A stretch of 64,000 bases of DNA, from NCBI GenBank assembly GCA_964570565.1, contig CAZMYT010000005.1, forward strand, positions 93,447-157,446, written 5' to 3'. The notes below the pieces were generated by a model, which searched no databases, was not told where the DNA came from, and saw nothing but the letters and a program-made list of their open reading frames with translations. The first letter of the stretch is position 1, and each line of letters opens with the position of its first letter. The position numbers were made by a program, and so were the translations under genes. Below are positions 44,330 through 52,887 of the stretch, in pieces. Origin of the DNA: W0P28-013 sp964570565. GTDB lineage: Bacteria; Bacteroidota; Bacteroidia; Bacteroidales; Paludibacteraceae.

Positions 44330-46108
44330 TTAAATGGCTTGAGTTTTAAACTTGAGCCATTCTTTTTCCACCTCATCCAAAGCAGGTGATAAGCGTTCAT
44401 ACACCATTTGGTGATACGAATTGAGCCATTCTTTTTCTTCTGATGTAAGCATTGATGTATCGATAGCATTACGATCAAAAGGGAACAATGTCAACGTTTC
44501 AAAATTTAGGAACTTTCCAAAATCGTTGGTCTCCACTTCGCGTACCGTTACCAAATTTTCGCATCGAATACCATATTCATTGGTACGATACAAACCTGGC
44601 TCATTACTCAATACCATGCCCGGCTGCAAAATGGTTGGATTTTCGTCCATACGAATACTTTGTGGACCTTCATGAACACAGAGGAAGTGCCCTACTCCAT
44701 GGCCTGTTCCATGCCCATATTGTAAACCATTTTGCCATAAAAATTGACGAGCTAAAATATCTAACTGATTGCCACGTGTACCATATGGAAATTTTGCTGT
44801 AGCTAGAGCGATATGACCTTTTAATACCAATGTAAAATCGCTTTTTTGTTGTGCAGACAAAGCTCCAAGTGCTACCGTACGTGTAATATCAGTAGTACCG
44901 TCTAGATATTGTCCACCAGAATCTAACAAAAAGAAATTCTCAGCATTTAATGTCACATTACTTTCCTCGGTAGAATCATAATGTACAATGGCACCATGTT
45001 CGGCATAACCAGCAATAGTTCCAAAACTTTCTGTCACAAATAGCGATTGTGCCTCACGACAATGTCTCAACTGTTCGATAGCACTTAATTCAGATGCTTC
45101 ACCAGTTGGAACAGTAGCCTCCAGCCAGCGGAAAAATTTAACTAAAGCAACACCATCTTTGACTAATGCACGGCGTAATCCTGATAATTCAACCTCATTC
45201 TTAATGCACTTCATATAAACAACTGGCGAAACCATTTCGACCACTTGACAAGCAGATGGCACCGCTTTATACAAGGCATAATTCACTTTATTAGGATCCA
45301 TGCCTATACGTTTACCACTTGATAAACTTTTGATGTAGCTAGAAATTTTATCATAAGGTTGCGTATCTACACCCGAACGAAGTAAATTATCTTTTACATC
45401 CGCAGTCAATTTAGTGGGATCAATAAACAAGATAGCAGAGCCGGCTTCAACTATGGCATATGCTATAGCAACAGGATTACATTCCACATCACTACCTCTT
45501 ATATTAAATAACCAAGCAATATCATCGAGTGCCGACAACAGAAGCACATCTACTTTAGCCTGTAGCATTTGAGTACGAACGGCCGATAATTTATCAGCAC
45601 TAGTACGACCTGAATAATTTGTAGCCAATTCAAAAATAGGCTGCATTGGCAACGCTGGACGATTCTTCCAAAGTTGCGCTATAAAATCGTAGTTCGTATT
45701 TAGTATTAATCCATAAACGGCCAAGTCATCTTTGAGACGTTTCAAACCATTTATCGAGAACATCGCTGGATTAACAGCAACTTGATCACCATGTTTTAGT
45801 ACACTACCCAACCAAGCTACAATGGATGGTGTAGTCATTTCACCTTCTTTAAATAATGTGATACCCGTATCAGCAAGTTGCACGTCAGCTTGCAGAAAAT
45901 AACGAGAGTCAGTCCACAAACCAGCCTTATCGGTAGTAACAACAGCTGTACCAGCAGAACCTGTAAAACCAGAAATAAATTGGCGTTCTTGCCAATAGTC
46001 TGCAATATACTCACTCGCATGTGGGTCGGTACCTGGTACTATAACAGCTGCAATTTCTTGATAGGCCATCAGATTACGTAAATCTTTTAATCGCTCTTGT
46101 ATTATCAT
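44330..46108 (-). CDS. pepP: Xaa-Pro aminopeptidase (aminopeptidase P, M24B)
   Basis: The 592-residue enzyme removes N-terminal residues preceding proline. It has the long eukaryote-like layout with two creatinase N domains (about 1-300) and the pita-bread catalytic domain with metal ligands in LLDSGGQYLDGTTDITR, GHGTGHGVGH, LSNEPGLY and RCENL. A C-terminal extension follows (about 530-592). No signal peptide is present, so it acts in the cytoplasm. It is a single-gene transcript. Confidence 0.94.
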   Translation of the reverse strand: MIIQERLKDLRNLMAYQEIAAVIVPGTDPHASEYIADYWQERQFISGFTGSAGTAVVTTDKAGLWTDSRYFLQADVQLADTGITLFKEGEMTTPSIVAWLGSVLKHGDQVAVNPAMFSINGLKRLKDDLAVYGLILNTNYDFIAQLWKNRPALPMQPIFELATNYSGRTSADKLSAVRTQMLQAKVDVLLLSALDDIAWLFNIRGSDVECNPVAIAYAIVEAGSAILFIDPTKLTADVKDNLLRSGVDTQPYDKISSYIKSLSSGKRIGMDPNKVNYALYKAVPSACQVVEMVSPVVYMKCIKNEVELSGLRRALVKDGVALVKFFRWLEATVPTGEASELSAIEQLRHCREAQSLFVTESFGTIAGYAEHGAIVHYDSTEESNVTLNAENFFLLDSGGQYLDGTTDITRTVALGALSAQQKSDFTLVLKGHIALATAKFPYGTRGNQLDILARQFLWQNGLQYGHGTGHGVGHFLCVHEGPQSIRMDENPTILQPGMVLSNEPGLYRTNEYGIRCENLVTVREVETNDFGKFLNFETLTLFPFDRNAIDTSMLTSEEKEWLNSYHQMVYERLSPALDEVEKEWLKFKTQAI

Positions 46109-46133
46109 AATTGTATTACTTTAAAACCTATGA

Positions 46134-46141
46134 CAAAGATA
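46134..46141 (-). promoter_or_regulatory. Bacteroidota -7 element for the aminopeptidase P gene
   Basis: On the minus strand this reads TATCTTTG, 26 bases before the start. Confidence 0.6.
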
Positions 46142-46197
46142 CAAAAAATAAATACACGCAACTACAACGAAAGTTTTTATTAATTTACACTTCACAG

Positions 46198-46228
46198 TTT
46201 GTAAAATCTATGATTTTCACTACCTTTG
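46198..46228 (+). promoter_or_regulatory. Complete Bacteroidota promoter for the nuclease gene
   Basis: TTTG at 46198-46201 and TACCTTTG at 46221-46228 are separated by 19 bases. The ATG is 19 bases downstream. Confidence 0.85.
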
Positions 46229-46247
46229 CAAACTAAATTTATAATTT

Positions 46248-47105
46248 ATGAGAAAGAAACTAAATCTATTACCACTTCTATTTTTCTTTGTTGTACTCTT
46301 AACTGGTTGTACCGAGTACGACCCTTGGGATTCACAGGAATCAAAAACTTTTCTAGCTCCACCTGAAATCCCAACAAAAGAAGCGAATAGCAACTACATC
46401 TATCTTACACACGAAGCTACATTAAACAATCGCCCAGTACGAAATTATAGTATGTGCTTTGATAAGACTAAACTCGCAGCTTGCTGGGTCGCATATCCTT
46501 TGCATTCTTGTTACATGGGCAGTTTGTCACGAACAGATGCTTGGGCATTCGATCCGCAGATTTCATCCACATACCAAGCACCAACAAGAGGTTATTCAGC
46601 TTGGAATTATACTCGTGGGCATCAAATTCCATCTGCTGACCGCACCGCTACGACTGAATTAAATTCGCAAACATTTTATATGTCTAATATGACCCCTCAA
46701 GGTTATTATTTTAATTCTGGCGCTTGGCTTTCTCTTGAAAATAAAATACGCTCTTATCGTTGCAACGACACACTATATGTAGTTACTGGTGCATATTGGG
46801 ATGCAAATACGATGACCTATGTTTCTCGCTATCCTGTACCAACACATTATTACAAACTTGTATTGAGGACCCGCAAAGGTAATACCCATAAAACAGTATT
46901 CGACTGTACAAGTGATGAACTCAAATGTATTGGATTTTGGATGGAACATAAAGTAGCGGATGATGCCAACTCATCTGAGTTAGAAACTCTAAATGCATCA
47001 CATTGTAAATCAGTAGCGGAAATCGAGAATATTACTGGTTTTACATTTTTCCCTGAAGTTCCAGTAAATAAAACACAATGTGTACCTTCTGATTGGGGGT
47101 TCTAG
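46248..47105 (+). CDS. Lipoprotein DNA/RNA non-specific endonuclease
   Basis: The 285-residue protein has a lipoprotein signal peptide with lipobox LLTGC and lipidated Cys21. The body is a beta-beta-alpha-metal nuclease of the NucA/Serratia type: NYTRGHQIPSADR with the catalytic His125, then FYMSNMTPQ with Asn147 and NSGAW. The usual DRGH reads TRGH here, Thr122 replacing Asp. It is therefore a membrane-anchored, probably surface or periplasmic, sugar-nonspecific nuclease. It converges on the operon with two OB-fold-like lipoproteins and a TonB receptor, which suggests joint use of extracellular nucleic acid. Confidence 0.9.
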   Translation: MRKKLNLLPLLFFFVVLLTGCTEYDPWDSQESKTFLAPPEIPTKEANSNYIYLTHEATLNNRPVRNYSMCFDKTKLAACWVAYPLHSCYMGSLSRTDAWAFDPQISSTYQAPTRGYSAWNYTRGHQIPSADRTATTELNSQTFYMSNMTPQGYYFNSGAWLSLENKIRSYRCNDTLYVVTGAYWDANTMTYVSRYPVPTHYYKLVLRTRKGNTHKTVFDCTSDELKCIGFWMEHKVADDANSSELETLNASHCKSVAEIENITGFTFFPEVPVNKTQCVPSDWGF

Positions 47106-47143
47106 AAAACACGAAATAAACTCTTATAAATAACACAACAAGA

Positions 47144-47180
47144 AAGCTTCAACATAAAACTTATGTTGAAGCTTCTTTTA
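47144..47180 (+). terminator. Terminator of the nuclease gene
   Basis: A perfect 14-bp stem (AAGCTTCAACATAA and its complement, 3-base loop) is followed by a short T-run. Confidence 0.82.
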
Positions 47181-47324
47181 TATAAACCATTGCTCTCCCA
47201 AACTTATAGAACATCTTTAACTTCATATTATTTCATTATAATATTTATAATGGGATGGATTTTTACAATGTTACTACCAACATCCAGTTTAGTAAGCCAG
47301 AATATTTATATGAATAGATAAAAA

Positions 47325-47357
47325 AATCCCGCATCACAAGATGCGGGATTAAATCTA
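47325..47357 (-). terminator. Terminator of the TonB receptor operon
   Basis: An 11-bp stem (AATCCCGCATC, loop ACAA, complement) has a T-run on the minus strand. It lies about 20 bases beyond the last gene. Confidence 0.87.
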
Positions 47358-47372
47358 CATATAACTCAATTA

Positions 47373-48206
47373 TTAGTTGATATAATATGAAATGTTTTGA
47401 TACTGTGTTGAATAAGTATCTTTTATTCTTGTTACTGTACCTGTAACAAATACTGAATCTGATGGATGATAATCAGTTTTAGGATCAGTCGTTTGTTGCA
47501 AAGCAGCAGCTTGTGTTAATGCTTCAGCTGCAGTAATAGCTCCAGCAGGAACTGTACCATTGATAGCGGTAAAATAGCCGTAGTTAGCTTCTAACGTACC
47601 TTTAAAGTTTACAAGTACTGTTTTAATAACAACCACATCACCTGCTTTCAAAGCTGAACCACTTACAACTCCGTCTTTTGTACGATAGCAGAGTAATTCA
47701 CTTTGTGGGTCTGTAGATTTTTTACCATCAATTTCTGCATAAGATGTTGTTTTAACACCAGGTAAAAGATTGTAAGTTGTCAAAAGACCTTTAACAATTA
47801 CACGTTTACCCAAGTTAGCTTTATTACTACCTAAGTTCATTAAGTCACGAACTGCACCTGCAGGTAATTGAACACAAATGACAGCTGCTGGATCTGTAAC
47901 ATCAGCTGCATCAGCAAGTAATACGTTAGCTTGATTTACCGTTGTATCAACTGCATTATCAGCATTAAATACACATACACCAGGATTTGGTTTTGTGTTA
48001 AACCAACCTACTACATAACCTTGAACAGTTTTTTCTCCACTTGCTCCTTGTTGAGCAATGGCTTCTGCAACTGTTAATGCTGTAACAGGATCATCATCAC
48101 CTGGTTTAAAAGGGTCCTCTGGATCACTGTTTGGGTCACAAGCTGTAAAACTTACAGCCACAGCTGCTACAAGCATTGTAGCAAAAAATAATTTTGTTCT
48201 TTTCAT
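47373..48206 (-). CDS. DUF6359-like lipoprotein with OB-fold-like repeats, second repeat cut short
   Basis: The 277-residue protein has a lipoprotein signal peptide with lipobox SFTAC (Cys23) and a short Asp/Pro-rich spacer. Repeat one (about 45-150) begins TVAEAIAQQGASGEKTVQGYVVG and contains VIVKGLLTTY. A second copy begins TAAEALTQAA near residue 227 and contains VFVTGTVTRI, but ends at YYIN, where relatives usually continue with YYISDDG and further strands. I recognise the secreted OB-fold-like repeats common in Bacteroidota lipoproteins. Binding of nucleic acid or another ligand is inference. It is the third gene of the TonB receptor operon. Confidence 0.78.
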   Translation of the reverse strand: MKRTKLFFATMLVAAVAVSFTACDPNSDPEDPFKPGDDDPVTALTVAEAIAQQGASGEKTVQGYVVGWFNTKPNPGVCVFNADNAVDTTVNQANVLLADAADVTDPAAVICVQLPAGAVRDLMNLGSNKANLGKRVIVKGLLTTYNLLPGVKTTSYAEIDGKKSTDPQSELLCYRTKDGVVSGSALKAGDVVVIKTVLVNFKGTLEANYGYFTAINGTVPAGAITAAEALTQAAALQQTTDPKTDYHPSDSVFVTGTVTRIKDTYSTQYQNISYYIN

Positions 48207-48268
48207 GATAAAAAATAAATAAAAAAATAAATAAAAAATAAATGATAAATAAAAAATAAATTAATTAA
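48207..48268. repeat. AT-only low-complexity spacer between the two lipoprotein genes
   Basis: Sixty-two bases consist of repeated ATAAATAAAAA-like units with only two G and no C. Slippage here would change the spacing between two operon genes. No promoter element was recognised. Confidence 0.7.
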
Positions 48269-49405
48269 TTAATAAGCTGGATAATATACCTCGTCGGCTC
48301 TCCATTTATCGTGCGAAGCATTTTCTAAATCTAAAGATTCAAGACTATTTATCGTTATAGTCCAAACTTTATTTGGAACAATACTATATCCAGCATTGTC
48401 GTAATAATAAGAAACAAATCCTTGAACACTACCTACGTATTCATCTTCTGGTAGTGGTGCACATGCAAATTTAGCATACTCACTTGTTCCAATAGCTAAT
48501 GTATTAGCTAAAGTATCAGTTGTTGCATTCAACATAAAGCAACGTGATTGTGGATAACCAATTCCCATAGTTGTAGGTGCAAATACACTTGCAGTTTCAT
48601 CTGTAGCACAATTAAATGTACCTGACAATTGTGACAACGCACCTTGCTGACTCCAAGTATAAGGAATAAAACGTACATTATCTATTTTTACTAAACGGCT
48701 TGATAATAAAGCTATAGCTTTATAGTTATCTGCCGTTGCTTTAATTTGTTGTATTGTCATGGTTTTAACAGTGATTTTATCTTTATCAGGTACTCCCAAT
48801 AGTTGTACATGATTCTTAAAAATCGCTGGTGGAATACGTCCTATTTCCCAACCTACCTTACCCGGATTATCCATACCGTCCTTACCATTATTATAATAAG
48901 GCAAACCAATTTGCGGCATACGTGCATATTTACCGATAGCAAGCCCTTTTAGTTTTATGGCTATTTTTTGACCGATTTGATACACGCCACCAGCGCTACC
49001 CATATCTACTGAAATTTTAATACCATAATCAGGATTTTTATCATCTTGAATATACAGACTTTTGTAAATATTTCCAGGAGCATCAGTTGATACAATACGA
49101 CCTACGATGATAATATCTTTAGTTATGTCTTGAACACTAAATAATCCCAGATTTGTTTGGTTCTTGTCGTAAGTACGCGGACGAGGAGGATATTTAGTAA
49201 CATCACCAAAATCAGAAAATACAGTAGGATCATTTAATACGGCATCAATGGTTTTAACCATATTTTTTGTTTCGGGGTTAACAGTCCAGTCTTCTTGTGA
49301 TCCCTCAATAACATAGCTTTTATTTTCTGGTTCGCCATACGTGTGGCAAGCTGTCAGAGTGGTAGCTACTGCCACTATACCTAAAATATAATTAATTGCT
49401 TTCAT
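48269..49405 (-). CDS. DUF5689 lipoprotein
   Basis: The 378-residue protein has a lipoprotein signal peptide ending TLTAC (Cys20). It contains the DUF5689 pattern, with DIIIVGRIVSTDAPGNIYKSLYIQDD near residues 97-122, IGQKIAIKLKGLAIG, then LVKIDNVRF and YVGSVQGFVSYYYDNAGYSI. DUF5689 is an OB-fold-like domain found beside TonB receptors and secreted nucleases in Bacteroidota. It is probably a surface lipoprotein, possibly the ligand-binding partner of the receptor encoded 39 bases upstream, in the place a SusD protein would occupy. Confidence 0.85.
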   Translation of the reverse strand: MKAINYILGIVAVATTLTACHTYGEPENKSYVIEGSQEDWTVNPETKNMVKTIDAVLNDPTVFSDFGDVTKYPPRPRTYDKNQTNLGLFSVQDITKDIIIVGRIVSTDAPGNIYKSLYIQDDKNPDYGIKISVDMGSAGGVYQIGQKIAIKLKGLAIGKYARMPQIGLPYYNNGKDGMDNPGKVGWEIGRIPPAIFKNHVQLLGVPDKDKITVKTMTIQQIKATADNYKAIALLSSRLVKIDNVRFIPYTWSQQGALSQLSGTFNCATDETASVFAPTTMGIGYPQSRCFMLNATTDTLANTLAIGTSEYAKFACAPLPEDEYVGSVQGFVSYYYDNAGYSIVPNKVWTITINSLESLDLENASHDKWRADEVYYPAY

Positions 49406-49444
49406 AGTTTTTTTATAAATTAATGGTTAACACTTACGTCACTA

Positions 49445-52400
49445 TTAGAATCTAAAGCCAACGTTCAAGAAGAAGTTAAAGCCCCAAGCATAGTAGAATT
49501 TTGACGGATATTTATCCACAAAATTAGAAACCTTATATTGTTGCTGACGATAAACTGTAGTAGGAATACGTGCTTGTTGCCAACCACCAGTTTTAAAACC
49601 TGTATTATTGGTTACATTATTTAAGCTCAAATTTATGTTAAGAGCTTTACCGCCTTTCAAATAAATTAACTTACCTACCGATGCATCCACCATAAAATGA
49701 TTATACAATTGTGCATTGTCAAATAAAGATTCTTGTGAGGCTAACGCTTCAATTTTAGCATCGCGTTCAGCTGGTGTAGTCAAACCTGGACCTGAAAGTG
49801 GAGATCCGTACCAAGTTTTTGGATTGGAACCATCAGCACGTTCACCAGAAATAATACCTTGTGAAAAACGTGAAGGTGCTACACTTAAATAATTGTTACC
49901 AAAGAAGCTCACCGAAATATCAGCAAACCACATTTTACTATGGAAATAGTTCAATTTCAAAGTGGCTGCCAACTGAGGACCATTTGCTAATTTTACAGCG
50001 TTTCCGTTGTTGCTCATTTGAGCCAATTTATAAGAGGTTTCATTGGTAAACCAACTGGTTTTAACATTATTAGGATTCAAAATAATTCTATCAACCACCT
50101 CTTGACTGCCGTCAATTTTCATACCATTTTCAGCACTCTCTACACCGATTGGGTTGTTAGTATAATGAGCCTCATTGAAAGCAACAACCCCAGACAAGGT
50201 AAAACTACTATTTAACTTATATGAAACTCCCAACTCTGCACCTTGATAAATTTTATCAACATCATACATCACATGATTAATAAACGTACGATACTCATCA
50301 TTGTAATAACCGTTCGACTCTATTCCATCAAGCGAATGAGTACGATACACCGACACACGACCACGTAAACGTGGATAAGTTACAATATATGATAAATCAT
50401 AAGAGATATTTTTTTCACTTAATCCATACATCTTTAATAATCCAGAGCTATAAACAGGGAATTGGTTGTAAAAAACATCAATAGAACGATCCATAATACG
50501 TTGAGAAATATAGTACTTACTTGCTAAAGGAGCACGCGTTTCAGCCATGCCATTAAACGCTACACGATGATGACCATCAAATTTATAAGTAATACCAGCT
50601 TTAAGAGAAGGATCTACAAAGCGATGTGTATTACCTTTACCGTATGATGATACTTCTTCACCTATTTGTTGAGATAAAAACCAAGCACGTCCATTATCCA
50701 TGTAACCAATACGTTGAAAATCTGTATAGGTTAATTTTAAGCCATAGTAGAACTCTAAGTTATTAAAGTCCCATGCATTATGAGCAAAAGCGGCAATTTT
50801 TTTAATATCTAAATCATAATGGTATCCAAATTTATCGCCATCGCCAACAACTTTTGCTTTACCATTAGCATCCACATTATTTAAATCATTGATACGTACT
50901 TGAGCAACATCAGCTTGGCTCATACCTACATCCTCTGCTAAATCATTAATATCACGATCAGAGAATGGGTCAATATCATACCATTGATTAGCCCCCATCA
51001 AATCGTCAATAGTTTTATAATGTTTACCTTTGGTATATTTAGCCTCCAATCCTGCTACAATATTTAGATGTTCATAGGTCTTATTTTCATAAGTTGCATT
51101 CAAAGCAGTTTCAAATAAATTATTATGTCTACGTTCTAACATATATTTAGCCATGCCATTAGGATTATTTATGTTATTAGCAGCATTAGCATCATAGAAC
51201 ATAGCCCAATCCAATTGAGGCGTATCGTTTTGCCACATATCTTTCAATGTGTTATAAGCATCCATATTAGTTTGACTTTGATCAGGATGATATTCTCCAT
51301 CAGCTCCTAATTTCCAGCCACCTAGTTGATAGCTTGGCAAATTACGATAATAATCAGGACGAGGATCAGAAGCATTATAAAATGTTAACGCAGAATTACT
51401 ATACATACTATAATGCGAACCAAGACCCACTTTTAATGTTTGTCCTTCTGAAATTTTCCAGTCATAATTCAACAACACAGTTGGATCATAACTATGTACA
51501 ATACGTGAATTACGTTTTTTACCATCTTGATATCCCCAATAAGGATTATAATATATAGACGTAAGATCTACTGTTTCTTGGGTTAAGGCAGAAGAGTTTG
51601 CTCGTTCTGTAGGTGCACAGTAAGCTGCAATATTCATGCTATGATGAGCATTAAAAATTTTCTCGGCACTCAAGAAAAGAGCTCCTGAATTATAAAAAGT
51701 ACCTTCATTACGACCTTCTTGTGACCAACGATAAGCCCCAGAAACGGCTAAAGCCCAACCATTATCCATAATACCTGTGGCATAGGTAGCATTTGCACGT
51801 AACCAATATGAACGATTGGTACCTGCTAAACCTAATTTTGTCCCTTTTGCATAGCGACTAGCACGCATGTCTATGTTAGTTGTATTACCAACATTACCAA
51901 AAGTATATGAATTTGGATCATAATTATTGATTATTTCTTTATTACGACTCGCATCATTCAAACCACCAAGCGAAGAATAATTAAAACGACCACGCTCCTG
52001 GTCATTAAAATTAATACCATTTATATATGTGCTTTCATAACGTTGATCGTAACCACGAATACGATAACGTGCAGGACTAAAAGCATAACTTGCAGCAGCT
52101 CCAAAAACATCTCCACGGGCATACAAGACCCCTGAAATACTTTGTGAAGCTAAACCATCATCTTCATCAAATTCTACATCACTCATTTCAGTAAACATAG
52201 CTTGAGTAAGTTCACCGCGTATTTCTTCTTCCTTAGAAGTTAATGCAACAACTCCTAAATCAAGAGAATTGGCAGTTTTTATAACGATGGCTTTACTTTC
52301 TACATCGTACCCTTCTTGTGAAATAGTTAAGACTTCATCACCCGTTTTAGGTGCCTCAAAGACAAATTGTCCATTTTGGTCTGTTAGAACAGACACAGAC

Positions 52401-52537
52401 TGCCCTTGTAAAGTAACGACTGCCCCAATAGCAGGTTGACCCGTATCAGAAGTCTTGACAACACCTCTTACTACGTCTTGAGCTCCCACTGACAAAGACA
52501 CAAACGCAGCAAAAGCAAACAATAATTTTTTTCTCAT
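49445..52537 (-). CDS. TonB-dependent receptor with carboxypeptidase-like N-terminal domain
   Basis: The 1030-residue outer-membrane transporter has a signal peptide (MRKKLLFAFAAFVSLSVGAQ). A carboxypeptidase-D regulatory-like domain follows (about 21-100; VRGVVKTSDTGQPAIGAVVTL and SVLTDQNGQFVF), then an acidic linker (SDVEFDEDDGL), a plug (about 125-230; RYRIRGYDQRYESTYINGINFND) and a 22-strand-type barrel ending in NVGFRF. It lacks the LDEVVVVGYG SusC signature and no SusD gene follows. The next two genes encode OB-fold-like lipoproteins, and the divergent neighbour is a secreted phosphodiesterase-type enzyme. The likely cargo is a nucleotide or nucleic-acid fragment, by inference only. Confidence 0.9.
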   Translation of the reverse strand: MRKKLLFAFAAFVSLSVGAQDVVRGVVKTSDTGQPAIGAVVTLQGQSVSVLTDQNGQFVFEAPKTGDEVLTISQEGYDVESKAIVIKTANSLDLGVVALTSKEEEIRGELTQAMFTEMSDVEFDEDDGLASQSISGVLYARGDVFGAAASYAFSPARYRIRGYDQRYESTYINGINFNDQERGRFNYSSLGGLNDASRNKEIINNYDPNSYTFGNVGNTTNIDMRASRYAKGTKLGLAGTNRSYWLRANATYATGIMDNGWALAVSGAYRWSQEGRNEGTFYNSGALFLSAEKIFNAHHSMNIAAYCAPTERANSSALTQETVDLTSIYYNPYWGYQDGKKRNSRIVHSYDPTVLLNYDWKISEGQTLKVGLGSHYSMYSNSALTFYNASDPRPDYYRNLPSYQLGGWKLGADGEYHPDQSQTNMDAYNTLKDMWQNDTPQLDWAMFYDANAANNINNPNGMAKYMLERRHNNLFETALNATYENKTYEHLNIVAGLEAKYTKGKHYKTIDDLMGANQWYDIDPFSDRDINDLAEDVGMSQADVAQVRINDLNNVDANGKAKVVGDGDKFGYHYDLDIKKIAAFAHNAWDFNNLEFYYGLKLTYTDFQRIGYMDNGRAWFLSQQIGEEVSSYGKGNTHRFVDPSLKAGITYKFDGHHRVAFNGMAETRAPLASKYYISQRIMDRSIDVFYNQFPVYSSGLLKMYGLSEKNISYDLSYIVTYPRLRGRVSVYRTHSLDGIESNGYYNDEYRTFINHVMYDVDKIYQGAELGVSYKLNSSFTLSGVVAFNEAHYTNNPIGVESAENGMKIDGSQEVVDRIILNPNNVKTSWFTNETSYKLAQMSNNGNAVKLANGPQLAATLKLNYFHSKMWFADISVSFFGNNYLSVAPSRFSQGIISGERADGSNPKTWYGSPLSGPGLTTPAERDAKIEALASQESLFDNAQLYNHFMVDASVGKLIYLKGGKALNINLSLNNVTNNTGFKTGGWQQARIPTTVYRQQQYKVSNFVDKYPSKFYYAWGFNFFLNVGFRF

Positions 52538-52797
52538 AAATGTGTTAATTTGGTTAGATTATTTTATAGTGGTTTATACTATTTTTTCAAAACAAAATTC
52601 GGACTGCAATATTACTAATTTTTTTGACACAAAATTGAAAATTAACCAATTATTTACTAACAAAACATCAAGTTCAATTACACAATTACAAATCAGTTGA
52701 ATTTAAGTTAATTTTATAACTAATATCAATCATCTACAAATCAAAAACTACAATCTGAAATTAGGTAAAATATAAACAAATTTCTTTTTGTAAAAAT
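52538..52797. other. Divergent intergenic region between the TonB receptor and EEP genes
   Basis: AT-rich with no gene. The receptor promoter must lie here. The best minus-strand candidate is TAATATTG at 52607-52614, one base off the -7 consensus and without a well-spaced -33. The neighbouring full promoter for the plus-strand gene lies just to the right. Confidence 0.45.
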
Positions 52798-52828
52798 TTT
52801 GATATGTCAAAAAATAATGGCAACTTTG
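52798..52828 (+). promoter_or_regulatory. Bacteroidota promoter for the EEP gene
   Basis: TTTG at 52798-52801 and CAACTTTG at 52821-52828 are separated by 19 bases. The -7 has one deviation (C for T). It lies downstream of the first ATG of the open frame and so supports the start at 52888. Confidence 0.68.
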
Positions 52829-52887
52829 CGACTCAAAATGTTTTTAAAAACTTATCCATAAATCTTTTACTTAAATCTTATTCAAAC

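Noticed and set aside
49445..52537. SusC of a classical polysaccharide utilisation locus
   Set aside because: The receptor lacks the LDEVVVVGYG-type signature, and no SusD or glycoside hydrolase gene is adjacent.
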